From contig WRHO01000018.1 of assembly GCA_009783205.1 (NCBI GenBank), positions 1 to 38,250 of the forward strand: 38,250 nt of DNA, written 5' to 3'. Below, in pieces: positions 6,851 to 16,416 of the stretch. Source of the stretch: Oscillospiraceae bacterium. GTDB taxonomy: Bacteria; Bacillota; Clostridia; Oscillospirales; Ruminococcaceae. Numbering within the stretch: the first letter of the stretch is position 1; each line of letters opens with the position of its first letter. Both the position numbers and the translations under genes were made by a program. The notes beneath the pieces were generated by a model that saw nothing but the letters and a program-made list of their open reading frames with translations, made no database searches and was not told where the DNA came from.

Positions 6851-7129
6851 TTACAAAGTAGGAAGACTCGACAAATTATTGTCATCGGTGTCATCGGGGA
6901 GCGACTTTAGATACTCGCTTCCGCGCCTTTCGGAAACGCCTACGCCGACAATACCGCCGTTGCGGGCTTCGCGTATTCCGTCTTCCTTACTTAAAACCCT
7001 TCCGTCGGCTAATTGATATCCGGTTATTCTTCCGCTTTCCTTTGCGAGCGCAACGATTTTTTGTGCGTCCGGTCGGGTTTGCGGAATTTCTTTCATTGCC
7101 ATTAAAGGCAAATTTTGATTATTTTTCAT
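6851..7129 (-). CDS. DUF3892 domain protein
   Basis: 92 residues from the preferred ATG at 7129, which follows AAAGGAATGG at good spacing; an in-frame ATG at 7141 would sit directly on that ribosome-binding site. The core ITGYQLADGRVLSKEDGIREARNGGIVGVGV then YLKSLPDD is the DUF3892 pattern, a small soluble domain of unknown function common in Clostridia. The tail (DDTDDNNLSSLPTL) is acidic. It is monocistronic, convergent with the TSCPD gene across the terminator at 6778-6818, and divergent from ychF. No function can be assigned. Confidence 0.75.
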   Translation of the reverse strand: MKNNQNLPLMAMKEIPQTRPDAQKIVALAKESGRITGYQLADGRVLSKEDGIREARNGGIVGVGVSERRGSEYLKSLPDDTDDNNLSSLPTL

Positions 7130-7202
7130 ACTTATGACCATTCCTTTTTCATTTTAACCTATGCTCATTATTCATTATTTGCTATTCATTATTTTATTAT
7201 GC

Positions 7203-7232
7203 TTGACTTTTCTGTGTATAATATGGTATAAT
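7203..7232 (+). promoter_or_regulatory. Promoter of ychF
   Basis: TTGACT at 7203-7208, 18-bp spacer, TATAAT at 7227-7232. A second TATAAT at 7217-7222 is too close to the -35 box. The upstream stretch 7160-7200 is very AT-rich, with repeated ATTCATTATT, resembling an UP-type region. Confidence 0.7.
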
Positions 7233-7271
7233 TGCTAATTATTGACGTCGAGAAAAACAAATAAAAAAATT

Positions 7272-7294
7272 GAGCCGGTTGCGGCTCGGAAGGG
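7272..7294 (+). promoter_or_regulatory. Leader hairpin next to ribosome-binding site of ychF
   Basis: GAGCC (7272-7276), loop GGTTGC, GGCTC (7283-7287), then GGAAGGG. Same stem sequence and purine-rich tail as at 6456-6478. The gap to the ATG at 7309 is longer than usual (about 14 bases). Confidence 0.5.
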
Positions 7295-7308
7295 CATGAT
7301 ATAAAAAA

Positions 7309-8406
7309 ATGAAATTAGGTATTATAGGTCTCCCGAATGTCGGGAAATCGACCCTCTTCAACGCTCTGACATCTTCTTCCTCGGCGGAAGCCGCCAACTA
7401 TCCTTTTTGCACAATTGAGCCGAACGTCGGAATTGTCCCCGTCCCCGACCGACGACTTGACGAATTGGCAAAAATATACAACCCTAAAAAAATTACCCCC
7501 GCAATATTTGAAATAGTAGATATAGCGGGGTTGATTAAGGGCGCGTCAAAGGGCGAAGGTCTCGGCAACAAATTCCTTTCTGATATTCGAGAGGTTGACG
7601 CGATTATCCATGTTGTACGTTGCTTTGAAAACGAGAATATTGTTCACTCCGACGGCGAGATTAACCCGGCAAGAGATATTGAAACGGTCAATTTAGAGTT
7701 GGTTTTCTCGGATATCGAGGTGCTTTCCCGCCGATTAGAAAAATCAAAAAAAGCACTTAAGGGCGATAAATCTGTTCAAAGGGAAATAGAGCTTCTCGAC
7801 GCATTACTCGCACATTTGGAGGATGGTAAAACTGCGCGAACCTTTACGCTTTCCGAAGACGACGCGGACATTTTAAAGACCACACCCCTTCTTTCAAATA
7901 AGCCGGTTATATATGCGGGAAACGTATCTGAAAACGATTTTGCGGCGGGAACGGAGAACAACCTCCATTATAAGGCTTTAACCGATATCGCAAAAGCCGA
8001 AAAATCGGGGATTATCCCTGTATGTGCCGCGACCGAAGCGGAAATATCGGTAATGGACGAAAACGACCGCGAGCTTTTTTTGAGCGAACTCGGCTTTACC
8101 GAGTCGGGGCTTATACGAATAATAAAAGAGGGATACGCTTTATTAGGTTTAATTTCGTTTTTAACGGCGGGCGAAAAAGAAGTGCGCGCCTGGACAATAA
8201 AAAACGGGTTCACCGCACCTAAGGCGGCGGGAAAAATACACACCGATTTGGAACGCGGATTCATCAGAGCCGAAACGGTCGCCTACGACGACTTGATTAA
8301 GCTCGGGAGCGTAGCCGCGGCTAAGGAAAAAGGATTGGTACGGTTGGAGGGGAAGGAATATGTTGTTAAGGACGGAGACGTGATATTGTTTAGGTTTAAT
8401 GTGTGA
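7309..8406 (+). CDS. ychF: Redox-regulated ribosome-associated ATPase YchF (OLA1/Obg family)
   Basis: 365 residues, full length. G1 GLPNVGKST at residues 7-15, G3 [14 protein letters not shown], the YchF-specific switch with [19 protein letters not shown], a coiled-coil insertion around 120-200, and a C-terminal TGS domain ending in [10 protein letters not shown]. YchF prefers ATP to GTP, binds ribosomes and is linked to stress responses. It has its own promoter (7203-7232). Its last 11 bases overlap the 3' end of the convergent minus-strand gene (8396-9028), leaving no room for a terminator, so transcripts of the two units should interfere or read through. Confidence 0.97.
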   Translation: MKLGIIGLPNVGKSTLFNALTSSSSAEAANYPFCTIEPNVGIVPVPDRRLDELAKIYNPKKITPAIFEIVDIAGLIKGASKGEGLGNKFLSDIREVDAIIHVVRCFENENIVHSDGEINPARDIETVNLELVFSDIEVLSRRLEKSKKALKGDKSVQREIELLDALLAHLEDGKTARTFTLSEDDADILKTTPLLSNKPVIYAGNVSENDFAAGTENNLHYKALTDIAKAEKSGIIPVCAATEAEISVMDENDRELFLSELGFTESGLIRIIKEGYALLGLISFLTAGEKEVRAWTIKNGFTAPKAAGKIHTDLERGFIRAETVAYDDLIKLGSVAAAKEKGLVRLEGKEYVVKDGDVILFRFNV

Positions 8407-9028
8407 TTACACCCCCGCAACCCTTTGAAATCGTAGGATTTCGTTCCCATTTCTCGACAAATTTTTCTATAAACTCATCTTCATTAACAGTAAAAACGCC
8501 TTTAAAACATTTTTCGTCGTAAAATGTAAGCCCGAACCGAATATATCTTTCCTTTGCTTTTTCCGAAAAATAGTTCCCTATATTCGCCATTGACGGTGAT
8601 TCTCGTAAATCCGCAAACATATTTTCTTCTTCATTGTACGGATTCTTTTCTCTATTATAAACTACTATAAAATTTATATACTTTTTTGTATAAGACGCAT
8701 CTTTATTTATAATATCGGTAAATATTAAAGGGCTGTCCAACATTTTCAACCTAATTCTGCGTTTTTCGTGTTTAGTTGATTTACCGACTAATTTCCCGCT
8801 TTTAAACTCAATAAAGTATTGTTCCCCGCTATCGTCTTCGTATAAAGCGTCTGCCGAACTCGGTTCATTATCCAATCCTTGATTTTTATTATATTCTTTC
8901 TTTACTTCGTCAAAATTAATAACGGGAAGCGTTGAATCAATCATATACTCCCCATTATCTGATTTTGATGTTTCTTTTAATTCAGAAATATGTTTTTTAA
9001 AATCTACAAATTCGTTTATATTAATCAT
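8396..9028 (-). CDS. Small PD-(D/E)XK nuclease-like protein, partner of OLD-like ATPase
   Basis: 210 residues, not a family I recognise by name. Start chosen at ATG 9028 because it forms an ATGATTAA overlap (8 bp) with the ATPase stop codon, a typical translational-coupling arrangement. Residues 56-76 contain SSADALYEDDSGEQYFIEFK: D60, E74 and K76 give the D-x(n)-E-x-K spacing of PD-(D/E)XK nucleases, with strand-like hydrophobic residues around E-x-K. The rest is mixed alpha/beta with many Lys, Asn and Glu. No signal or membrane segment. Pairing with an ATPase suggests an effector whose nuclease activity is gated by the ATPase, as in several two-gene anti-phage modules; that is inference. 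Its 3' end overlaps convergent ychF. Confidence 0.65.
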   Translation of the reverse strand: MININEFVDFKKHISELKETSKSDNGEYMIDSTLPVINFDEVKKEYNKNQGLDNEPSSADALYEDDSGEQYFIEFKSGKLVGKSTKHEKRRIRLKMLDSPLIFTDIINKDASYTKKYINFIVVYNREKNPYNEEENMFADLRESPSMANIGNYFSEKAKERYIRFGLTFYDEKCFKGVFTVNEDEFIEKFVEKWERNPTISKGCGGVITH

Positions 9029-10271
9029 CTGAATGCCTTGAATCCTCCAAGCCTTGTAGCGGTTTTGCAAATTTTTTATATATTCTCTCTAAATCAAGAG
9101 TAACATCTTTAATAACCGCGTTTTTTTCTTCGTTGTCTTCTTCTGATAAATAAAAAGCACAATCCTTTAAAATATCATGTTTATATGCAGAAACTTCAAT
9201 TGCATTAAGAAAATATGGGCTGTGTGTATTTATCAATATATGCAAATTAAAGGCTTTTTGAATTCGAACAATTATCTCCGCTAAATCTATTTGCCATTCG
9301 GGGTGTAAATGTATTTCGGGTTCGTCTAAAATCAATACACCTCTTTCCTTTAGCGAGCCATTTAAAAGAAGCGTTTTTATAATTATAAAGCATTTCAATC
9401 CGGTGGATACATTTCGTATATTGAATAGAGCCTTGTCTTCTTGATAAAAAGCGTGACCTGAGTTCTTTCGATAAATTTTTCCGCTACAAACACAATCAAG
9501 TTTATTATAAACTTCGCTCAACTTTTTAGCTATTAAAAGCTCGCTTAATTCCTCATCTTCTTCTTTTTTTCTCAAACATGAACGTAAATGCTCGCGATGA
9601 GGAATATCATTATGACGCTCGGGACGAAGAATAAATAACGGTTTATCTAATACATAAGGGTCGTCAATATAAATTGCTTCAGAATTTAATTTATTAAAAT
9701 TAGTGATTTTTTTGATATTATTATCTGTAATTTCAATAGCTAAATCATCTCTGTCGTTTATTCCTAAAATAATTTTACATATACTGTCTACATCATATAA
9801 ACTGTTTATTTGTCTGTTAAAAGAGTCTTCAAGATTTTTTTGTAAAATAGCGTTTATCAATTCGTTGTCCTGTGTTTTTAGTGCTTCTGTTATCCTTTCA
9901 ATTTTATCATCAATTATTTCATAGGTTTTATCACCTTCACATTCAAAAAATTCTAATATTTTTTTCTTTAAAGCTTCCTTATCGTTTAAATATATGCTCT
10001 TATTGCTTAATATTTGCTCTGAAAATTCAAAATAGTCTATGGTTGTATTTTCGTTCAAATAATCTCCGATTTCATAAAGTGTTCGTCTGATAACTATATC
10101 TCTACGTCTTTTTACTTGATTATCAATATTATAAAAACTGTTAAAAATAGTATACAGGGTTTTACTTACGGTGCTTTTACCGGTATTATTATATCCGGTA
10201 ATAACCGTAATTGCATCAATTCTTACATCTGCCTGTTTAATCTTACCTAAGTTTTCAATTTTTAAACGCAT
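9021..10271 (-). CDS. AAA/ABC-type ATPase, OLD-like, lacking TOPRIM
   Basis: 416 residues from ATG 10271, which has AAGGTGAAG just upstream; a GTG at 10280 would overlap that site. Walker A GYNNTGKST at 26-34, a long mostly helical middle (about 40-280) with charged coiled-coil-like stretches, ABC-signature region NVSTGLKCFIIIKTLL, Walker B GVLILDEPEIHLHPEWQ, and H-loop INTHSPYFLNAIE. This is the SMC/OLD-like ATPase layout seen in defence genes (OLD, Septu, PARIS ATPases) but it is too short for a TOPRIM nuclease, whose place is probably taken by the small overlapping downstream gene. A/T-ending codons dominate compared with ychF and the activase, suggesting transfer. The exact family is unknown to me. 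Confidence 0.8.
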   Translation of the reverse strand: MRLKIENLGKIKQADVRIDAITVITGYNNTGKSTVSKTLYTIFNSFYNIDNQVKRRRDIVIRRTLYEIGDYLNENTTIDYFEFSEQILSNKSIYLNDKEALKKKILEFFECEGDKTYEIIDDKIERITEALKTQDNELINAILQKNLEDSFNRQINSLYDVDSICKIILGINDRDDLAIEITDNNIKKITNFNKLNSEAIYIDDPYVLDKPLFILRPERHNDIPHREHLRSCLRKKEEDEELSELLIAKKLSEVYNKLDCVCSGKIYRKNSGHAFYQEDKALFNIRNVSTGLKCFIIIKTLLLNGSLKERGVLILDEPEIHLHPEWQIDLAEIIVRIQKAFNLHILINTHSPYFLNAIEVSAYKHDILKDCAFYLSEEDNEEKNAVIKDVTLDLERIYKKFAKPLQGLEDSRHSDD

Positions 10272-10326
10272 ATTCTTCACCTTACAATAATTTTATCTAT
10301 AGATTTTTAACAATACTATCATATTT

Positions 10327-11382
10327 TTAATCATCTGTCAACTCTACAGACTCACCAATCAACCAATCATACAAATCCACATGGTCATAGTAACAATTCT
10401 GCAACCGTCCCTCACCCGCGCCCAAAGGCCCGTACTTATAAGGAGCCTCAAGCGTTGCGATAATGTACAGCCGTTCGCCGTCAACCGCCTTTTCGTCGGC
10501 AATTGCGCCGAGCGAAATTAAATTTGCTATTCCGTCATATTGAATCCACTCAACGCCGTCATCTGTTTCGCCCAAATAATACGTATAATCTAACGCGCCG
10601 TTTTTGATTCCGCGAACAAACTCTCTGTAAAACGGGTTGTTCTCGCTTTCGCGCATGAGTCCGTTGGAATTTCTCACGTTGTAATCCCCCGGCATTGTAT
10701 ACTCTTTTGTGCCGCATATTTCCCTGAACAACGGGAACTTCTGATATGCGTATCGCGCCATTAACGCCATATCATAGGCGCACGACCATCCGTCAATCTC
10801 GAGCAAGCCGTGAGGATTAGTAATACTGGTGTTGACGCAACCTATTTCTGCGGCTTTATCGTTCATCATTTTTACAAAATCCGAAATGCTCCCCCCGCCC
10901 ACGTTGTATGCCAAAGCATTTGCCGCGTCATTACCGGAAGGAAGCATTAATCCGTACAATGCGTCTAAATAGGTGAGGTTGCTTTGCCCCGTGTGAAGCC
11001 CCGCCATTGAGCCGCCTTGGGTATTTGGGTCGGCAAGGTCGAAGCCCGCAAAAACGACGCGGGGAACCTCAATTAACTCGCTCAACCTTTCCTCATCTTC
11101 GCCGATTTCCTCGAGCGTAACCAACGCCGTCATGATTTTTATGGTAGACGCGGGACTCAACGCTTGAGTCTCGTTTTTTGAAAACACCTCCGCACCGCTT
11201 TCGACATCTACTACATATACCCCGCGACTGTTCAATTCGCCGACAAACGGCTCCCTCTCCGGCGCGATATTATCTCTCCAATTAAGCGGGATTGATGTTT
11301 CACAGGCGGCAAGAATCAACGTCAATATAATAGCCGTAACCGCCGCGGAAAGCTTTAAACCGCATTTTTTGACATTTTTCAT
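10327..11382 (-). CDS. D,D-carboxypeptidase-like penicillin-binding lipoprotein (PBP5 family)
   Basis: 351 residues. An N-terminal signal ends in a lipobox (LILAAC, C27), so it is probably a membrane-anchored extracellular lipoprotein. Serine peptidase S11 motifs: S79-T-I-K82 (active serine and lysine) in SPASTIKIMTAL, S149-G-N151 in LPSGNDAANALAY, and the third motif in RGIKNGALDYTYYLG, which reads K260-N-G instead of the usual KTG. Members trim the terminal D-Ala of muropeptides. The C-terminal beta domain of larger PBP5 proteins is absent. Its ATG shares one base with the stop codon of the upstream dehydratase activase (TGATG), so they are co-translated despite unrelated functions. No clear terminator before the next minus-strand gene. 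Confidence 0.88.
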   Translation of the reverse strand: MKNVKKCGLKLSAAVTAIILTLILAACETSIPLNWRDNIAPEREPFVGELNSRGVYVVDVESGAEVFSKNETQALSPASTIKIMTALVTLEEIGEDEERLSELIEVPRVVFAGFDLADPNTQGGSMAGLHTGQSNLTYLDALYGLMLPSGNDAANALAYNVGGGSISDFVKMMNDKAAEIGCVNTSITNPHGLLEIDGWSCAYDMALMARYAYQKFPLFREICGTKEYTMPGDYNVRNSNGLMRESENNPFYREFVRGIKNGALDYTYYLGETDDGVEWIQYDGIANLISLGAIADEKAVDGERLYIIATLEAPYKYGPLGAGEGRLQNCYYDHVDLYDWLIGESVELTDD

Positions 11383-14300
11383 CAGTGTTTTAAAACATCC
11401 TCATATTTGTTATTAACTTCGATTACGCTCGCTATAACCTCCGCCTTTATATCCATATTCTTTCTCGCCTGTGACAGCATTAGCCGAATCCTGTTCAATT
11501 GATTGACCTCGCTTGCGCCGGGGTCATAATCAACCGCGACAATGTTCGACTGAGGATTGCGGCGTTTCAACTCGCCGATTATACCCTTGCCGACTATATG
11601 GTTCGGGAGACAGGCGAAGGGCTGCATACAAATTATATTGTTTACCCCGTCCGACATAAGCTCCATCATTTCGGCGGTGAGCATCCACCCCTCGCCGGCA
11701 ATATTTCCGGTGGAAACAATTCCGTCGACCAACCTTCTTATTTCTCTGAACGATTTATGATGCCCAAATTTTGTCCCCTCAATCGCGTCGGCAACCGGCT
11801 TTTGTAGCCATTCGAAAAAGTCGATTACTTTATTGGAAATAAAACGACGTTTCTGCGATACGGTCAAAAATTCATAACGCGAGTTGGCGTGGTCGCACAT
11901 AAATCCCATAAAACTGAGAAAATCGGGAACAACCGCCTCCGCCCCCTCCGATTCGACAACATCTACTACAAAATTATTTGCGGCGGGGTGATATTTAACC
12001 AAGACCTCACCAACAATCCCCACCCTCGGTTTTTCAATCTCAAAAACGGGGAGGTCGTTAAACTCCTTAACTATATCCCGCACGTTTTTTTCCAAACGCT
12101 TACGGCTTATATGCTTTATTTCACCCTTGAGAAATTCGTTCCACTTATCGTAAAGCCTATTCGCGCTCCCTTTTTCCATTTCATACGGTCGAGTTTTGTA
12201 AAGGCAACGACTCAGAAGGTCGCCGTAAATAAGCGATATCGCCGCCCTCATCAAAAGTATCGGCGTAAGACTGAACCCCGGGTTTTTTTCCATACCGACA
12301 ATGTTGAGCGAAATGAGCGGAATATGCTTATAGCCCGCATCGGACATTGCTTTTTTCAACATACCTATATAGTTGGTTGCGCGACAGGCTCCGCCCGTCT
12401 GTGTTATCATGAGCGACGTGTTTTCCATGTCGTATGCCCCGCTTTGAATGGCGTGCATTAACTGTCCTATCGTTAATATAGCGGGGTAACAGGCGTCATT
12501 ATTCACATACTTCAACCCTTCGTCAACTACCTGTTGTGAATAATCCTTAAGAATAACCAAGTTTATTCCGCTCGACCTAAACGCCCGCTCAAGAAGCTCA
12601 AAATGAATAGGCGACAATTGCGGCGCGAGAACGGTGTGCGTCCTTCTCATCTTTTTTGTGAAAAGAGGATGTCGCTTAAATGCCGTAATTTCGCCGTTTG
12701 TCTTATATCCCTTCCTGTGGCGTTCCTGTACAACCGAAATAAGCGAACGCAAACGAATCCTCGCCGCCCCGAGATTGTTCACCTCGTCGATTTTTAAAAG
12801 CGTGTAAAGCTTACCGCTTTCCTCGAGCATCTCCTGAACCTGGTCGGTTGTCACCGCGTCAAGCCCGCAACCGAACGAATTAAGCTGTACAAGCTCCAAA
12901 TCCGCCTTTTTTGACACCAATGAAGCCGACGCATACAACCTCGTATGGTACATCCACTGGTCAACGCTCCTTATAGGGCGTACAACCCTTGCTAAATGAG
13001 CGACCGCGTCCTCGGTCAAAACGGCATATCCGTAGCCGTTGACCATTTCGGGTATTCCGTGGTTTATTTCGGGGTCGACGTGGTAAGGCCTCCCCGCTAA
13101 TACTATACCTTTTTCTCCCGTTTTCTCGAGCATGGCGAGCGTTTCCTCGCCTTTTTTACGTATGTCGCGTTTAAACCGCTTGTCCTCTTCGTAAGCATAC
13201 GCTAATGCCCGCCCGATTTCATCGCCGTCTATTCCTAACGGTAAAAATTCCTCAACGAGTCTTTCCGCCATTCGTTCGGGGTGATAAATCGGCAGGAAGG
13301 GGTTCATAAACTCCACCTCATGCTCCCGCAGCTCGGGGACGGAATTTTTAATAACCTCACTATAAGTAGCGACGACGGGACAGTTGTAATGATTATCGCC
13401 TTTATGCCCCTCGTCCATCTCATAGGTTAAACAGGGGAAGAAAATTAATTTAACGCCGTCATGAATCAAAGACATAACATGACCGTGGGCGAGCTTAGCG
13501 GGGTAACACACCGATTCGCTCGGCATTGTTTCTATACCGCTGTCATAAATTTCGCGGGAGGATTTTGGTGAAAGCTTAACGCTGTATCCGAGCTTTGTAA
13601 AAAAAGTATGCCAAAAAGGGTAGTTTTCATAAAAGCCCAACACCCTCGGTAATCCTATTACACCGCGTTTTGCCTCCCCCTCCGGTAACGATTTGTAATC
13701 GAAAATACGGTTGTATTTATACTCATACAGATTCGGTAATGCCGACTTCTTTTCGTTGAGACCGCCGCCTATCTCACATCGGTTATTGGTAATAAACCTG
13801 CTCCCGTCGTCAAAACGACTTATTGTGAGTAGACAGTTATTGGCGCATTTTGAACACCTCGCGGTGGATTTTTTTATTGAAAAGCTTTCGAGCCTTTCGG
13901 AATCGGCAATTGTCGAGCCTTTTTGGTCGTCGCGCTCCATTGCGATTAACGCGCCGCCATACGCACCCATTAACCCCGCCTTGTCGGGTCGAACCACATT
14001 CCGACCACAGGTGAGCTCAAATGCACGTAATACCGATTGATTCAAAAATGTTCCGCCCTGAACAATTATTTTTTCGCCCATTGCTTCGGGTTCGCGAATT
14101 TTAATAACTTTAAAAAGCGCGTTTTTCACAACCGAATAGCTCAACCCCGCAGAAATATCGGCAACGGTCGCGCCCTCTTTTTGCGCCTGTTTAACCCGCG
14201 AGTTCATAAAAACGGTGCAACGCGAGCCTAAATCGACCGGGTTTTCTGCGGTAAGTCCCGTTTCCGAAAACTCCGCAGCGGTCATACCGAGCGCGTTGGC

Positions 14301-15662
14301 AAAGTTTTCAATAAACGAGCCGCACCCCGAGGAACAGGCTTCGTTCAATAAAATCGAATCAATTTCGCCGCGGTGAATCCTCATACACTTCATATCCTGT
14401 CCACCTATGTCGAGTATAAACTCAACACCGGGGAGAAGCTTTTCTGCGGCTTTATAATGCGCCATTGTTTCGATTTCGCCAAAATCAATACCGAGCGCGG
14501 AAATAACTAAATGTTCGCCGTAGCCCGTTGCTGTCGCTTTTGCTATGTAGGCACTTTCAAACGGCGGCATTTTTGAGTAAATATCCTTAAGAATACCTAT
14601 TACCGATTTAAGCGGGTCGCCCATATTATTGTCGTAATGTGAATACAAAATTTCGGCTTTGTCGTTAATCAACACCGCTTTAGTGGTCGTACTTCCCATG
14701 TCTACGCCTAAGTAACAGGGACCCTTGTACGTGAAAAGGTCTGCCTCGGGAATAGAATCACGCTTATGTCTTTCTAAAAATTCGGTTTTCTCGTCTTGAT
14801 TCTTAAACAACGGTTGAAGCCGTTCAACCTCATGAACCACAACCGACGATAAGCCCAACATTTTCTCGCGCAAATGCTCCGCCGTAACCTCCGCCGTGCT
14901 TTCGGAAAGCCCCGCCCCTATCGCCACAAATAAGTTGGCGTTTTCGGGAAAAATAATGTCGTCGTCCGTTAATCCTAAGGTTTCTATAAATCTTTTGCGT
15001 AATTCAGATAAATAATGTAAAGGGCCGCCCAAAAAGGCAACTTTTCCGCGAATCGGCTTACCGCAGGCGAGACCGCTCATGGTTTGATTAACGACCGATT
15101 GATATATAGAAGCGGCAATATCCGATTTTTTCGCTCCGTCGTTCAATAGCGGCTGAATATCGCTTTTGGCAAAAACGCCGCAACGCGACGCAATCGGGTA
15201 GATTGTATCATACTTTTTTGCGAGTTCGTTTAGCCCGGTAATATCGGTATTAAGCAACGCCGCCATCTGGTCAATAAATGCGCCCGTCCCTCCGGCACAG
15301 GTGCCGTTCATACGCTGTTCAAGTCCCCCCGTAAAGTATGTAATCTTTGCGTCCTCGCCGCCTAACTCAATAGCGACATCTGTTTCGGGGATTAGCTTCT
15401 CGACCGCAACCGCGCCCGCCGTCACCTCCTGAACAAAAGGAATATCCAACCATTTTGCCGCGTTTATCCCGCCCGAGCCGGTTACCGCTATTTTGACAGA
15501 ATCGGAACCGAGAGAATCAATACACCCCTCTAATACCTCCGCGAGCGTCTTTTTTATATCCGAATAATGCCTTTGATATTTATGATAAACAATATCATTT
15601 CGGTCGTCCGTTACAGCAATTTTAACCGTGGTAGAACCCACGTCAAGTCCTATTTTCTTCAA
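11382..15662 (-). CDS. Acyl-CoA dehydratase activase-related protein (double ASKHA, DUF2229)
   Basis: 1426 residues. Two BcrA/BadF/HgdC-type ASKHA ATPase domains in tandem: the first starts [16 protein letters not shown] (1-265) with [16 protein letters not shown], the second [16 protein letters not shown] (about 315-575) with [14 protein letters not shown]; the cysteines in these loops are the usual ligands of the inter-subunit 4Fe-4S cluster. A cysteine-rich connector ([15 protein letters not shown]) leads to a DUF2229/2-hydroxyacyl-CoA dehydratase-like region (about 660-1426). Such giant fusions are common in Clostridia; the single-domain relatives reductively activate 2-hydroxyacyl-CoA dehydratases, but the role of the giant forms is unproven. 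The start is TTG 15662 with GGAGGAAG upstream. The leader holds a tandem 16-bp repeat. Confidence 0.92.
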   Translation of the reverse strand: MKKIGLDVGSTTVKIAVTDDRNDIVYHKYQRHYSDIKKTLAEVLEGCIDSLGSDSVKIAVTGSGGINAAKWLDIPFVQEVTAGAVAVEKLIPETDVAIELGGEDAKITYFTGGLEQRMNGTCAGGTGAFIDQMAALLNTDITGLNELAKKYDTIYPIASRCGVFAKSDIQPLLNDGAKKSDIAASIYQSVVNQTMSGLACGKPIRGKVAFLGGPLHYLSELRKRFIETLGLTDDDIIFPENANLFVAIGAGLSESTAEVTAEHLREKMLGLSSVVVHEVERLQPLFKNQDEKTEFLERHKRDSIPEADLFTYKGPCYLGVDMGSTTTKAVLINDKAEILYSHYDNNMGDPLKSVIGILKDIYSKMPPFESAYIAKATATGYGEHLVISALGIDFGEIETMAHYKAAEKLLPGVEFILDIGGQDMKCMRIHRGEIDSILLNEACSSGCGSFIENFANALGMTAAEFSETGLTAENPVDLGSRCTVFMNSRVKQAQKEGATVADISAGLSYSVVKNALFKVIKIREPEAMGEKIIVQGGTFLNQSVLRAFELTCGRNVVRPDKAGLMGAYGGALIAMERDDQKGSTIADSERLESFSIKKSTARCSKCANNCLLTISRFDDGSRFITNNRCEIGGGLNEKKSALPNLYEYKYNRIFDYKSLPEGEAKRGVIGLPRVLGFYENYPFWHTFFTKLGYSVKLSPKSSREIYDSGIETMPSESVCYPAKLAHGHVMSLIHDGVKLIFFPCLTYEMDEGHKGDNHYNCPVVATYSEVIKNSVPELREHEVEFMNPFLPIYHPERMAERLVEEFLPLGIDGDEIGRALAYAYEEDKRFKRDIRKKGEETLAMLEKTGEKGIVLAGRPYHVDPEINHGIPEMVNGYGYAVLTEDAVAHLARVVRPIRSVDQWMYHTRLYASASLVSKKADLELVQLNSFGCGLDAVTTDQVQEMLEESGKLYTLLKIDEVNNLGAARIRLRSLISVVQERHRKGYKTNGEITAFKRHPLFTKKMRRTHTVLAPQLSPIHFELLERAFRSSGINLVILKDYSQQVVDEGLKYVNNDACYPAILTIGQLMHAIQSGAYDMENTSLMITQTGGACRATNYIGMLKKAMSDAGYKHIPLISLNIVGMEKNPGFSLTPILLMRAAISLIYGDLLSRCLYKTRPYEMEKGSANRLYDKWNEFLKGEIKHISRKRLEKNVRDIVKEFNDLPVFEIEKPRVGIVGEVLVKYHPAANNFVVDVVESEGAEAVVPDFLSFMGFMCDHANSRYEFLTVSQKRRFISNKVIDFFEWLQKPVADAIEGTKFGHHKSFREIRRLVDGIVSTGNIAGEGWMLTAEMMELMSDGVNNIICMQPFACLPNHIVGKGIIGELKRRNPQSNIVAVDYDPGASEVNQLNRIRLMLSQARKNMDIKAEVIASVIEVNNKYEDVLKH

Positions 15663-15680
15663 TACTTACTTCCTCCACTC

Positions 15681-15712
15681 GTTTCAGAGTCTATTTGTTT
15701 CAGAGTCTATTT
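15681..15712 (-). repeat. Perfect tandem 16-bp repeat in activase leader
   Basis: GTTTCAGAGTCTATTT occurs twice head to tail (15681-15696, 15697-15712) on the plus strand, between the predicted transcription start and the ribosome-binding site of the minus-strand activase gene. It could be a duplicated operator or a recent slippage product. Confidence 0.8.
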
Positions 15713-15713
15713 A

Positions 15714-15742
15714 AAGATACTATATTTTATATCATCAGTCAA
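15714..15742 (-). promoter_or_regulatory. Promoter of activase / D,D-carboxypeptidase operon
   Basis: On the minus strand: TTGACT (15742-15737), 17-bp spacer, TATCTT (15719-15714). The -35 box overlaps the stop codon of the upstream lipoprotein gene. The -10 box is only a moderate match. Confidence 0.45.
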
Positions 15743-16194
15743 GAACAAAATTCTGTCAATATATCTTCTATTTCCTGTGCGCCTTCGTGACAGATAAGGT
15801 AAACGAGTTCGCCTTTAAAGCCAACCCTCGAATTAGCGGAGGCTTGTTGTGCTTGCGGGTAAAACGCCGCTTCCTTTAACTGCGCCTGATGCTCGAGCAT
15901 TGCGTTATAAACCTCGCTAACCTTATCCTTATTTGCTTCAATAAAAATCAATTGAACGAAAACGGCGGAAATTGCCGCTTCCTTTGCGACAAATAGTTTT
16001 GCATCGTCTGTATTGACCTTATAATCGGGTAGCCTTTCCTCCGAAATATCGAGCATAAGCGGGAGTTCGGGTTGTGCGTTTTCCGCAATATGCTCATAAA
16101 TCTCCTCGGGCGTTTTGTATACACCCTTTTGCTCACAAGCGGTCAATACAAATATCGCCGCTATTAATAATATTGTTACTTTTTTCAAATTCAT
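15739..16194 (-). CDS. Small lipoprotein, DUF4358-like
   Basis: 151 residues from ATG 16194, which follows AAAGGTA; upstream in-frame starts would fall inside hairpin element B and are rejected. Signal peptide with lipobox FVLTAC (Cys about 20). The mature protein starts with YKTPEEIYEHI and has an AKEAAISAVFVQLIFIEANKDK helix and a conserved-looking C-terminal half that ends in two cysteine-containing segments (LICHEGAQEIEDILTEFCS). The layout of a short Clostridia lipoprotein with the phrase VFVQLIFIEA-like fits DUF4358, seen by pattern only. Extracytoplasmic, membrane anchored. Function unknown. It lies downstream of hairpin element B, which would be antisense in its leader. Confidence 0.6.
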   Translation of the reverse strand: MNLKKVTILLIAAIFVLTACEQKGVYKTPEEIYEHIAENAQPELPLMLDISEERLPDYKVNTDDAKLFVAKEAAISAVFVQLIFIEANKDKVSEVYNAMLEHQAQLKEAAFYPQAQQASANSRVGFKGELVYLICHEGAQEIEDILTEFCS

Positions 16195-16240
16195 TACCTT
16201 TTCTTTCCTTTTCTTTTCGCGCCGTAAAAATTCCCGGCAA

Positions 16241-16411
16241 TTCTTAGAAGTTGTGTTCATAGACGAATCGTTTAGATTTCGAGCGAATTTTTCGTCAAAC
16301 AAGGCAAAAATTTTGCGAATATCCATTGATATTTAAGAAATTTTTAACGCAGTATGGCGGAAAATTCGCCGAAAGATGAGCGGTGATGTCTATGAATACA
16401 GCTTCTTAAAG
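16241..16411 (+). repeat. Long-hairpin dispersed element, copy B (candidate structured RNA)
   Basis: A 171-bp element filling the gap between two minus-strand genes. Outer arms 16241-16264 and 16388-16411 pair at 19 of 24 positions by Watson-Crick plus three G.U. Next inward, GCGAATTTTTCGTCA (16283-16297) pairs with TGGCGGAAAATTCGC (16355-16369) over 15 bp with two U.G. The inner hairpin has AAAAATTT/AAATTTTT below and AATATC-CATT-GATATT above. The conserved loop strands are AACAAGGC and AACGCAGTA. Core matches copies A and C; the outer stem does not. No clear plus-strand promoter lies ahead of it. Confidence 0.75.
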
Positions 16412-16416
16412 TCTGT

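Noticed and set aside
11889-12461. 190-residue plus-strand frame inside the activase gene
   Set aside because: Shadow of a conserved 1426-residue coding region; no ribosome-binding site or recognisable product.
16195-16326. Upstream extension of the lipoprotein gene into element B
   Set aside because: Would place the signal peptide internally and read through the hairpin; ATG 16194 has a ribosome-binding site and starts a clean lipoprotein signal.
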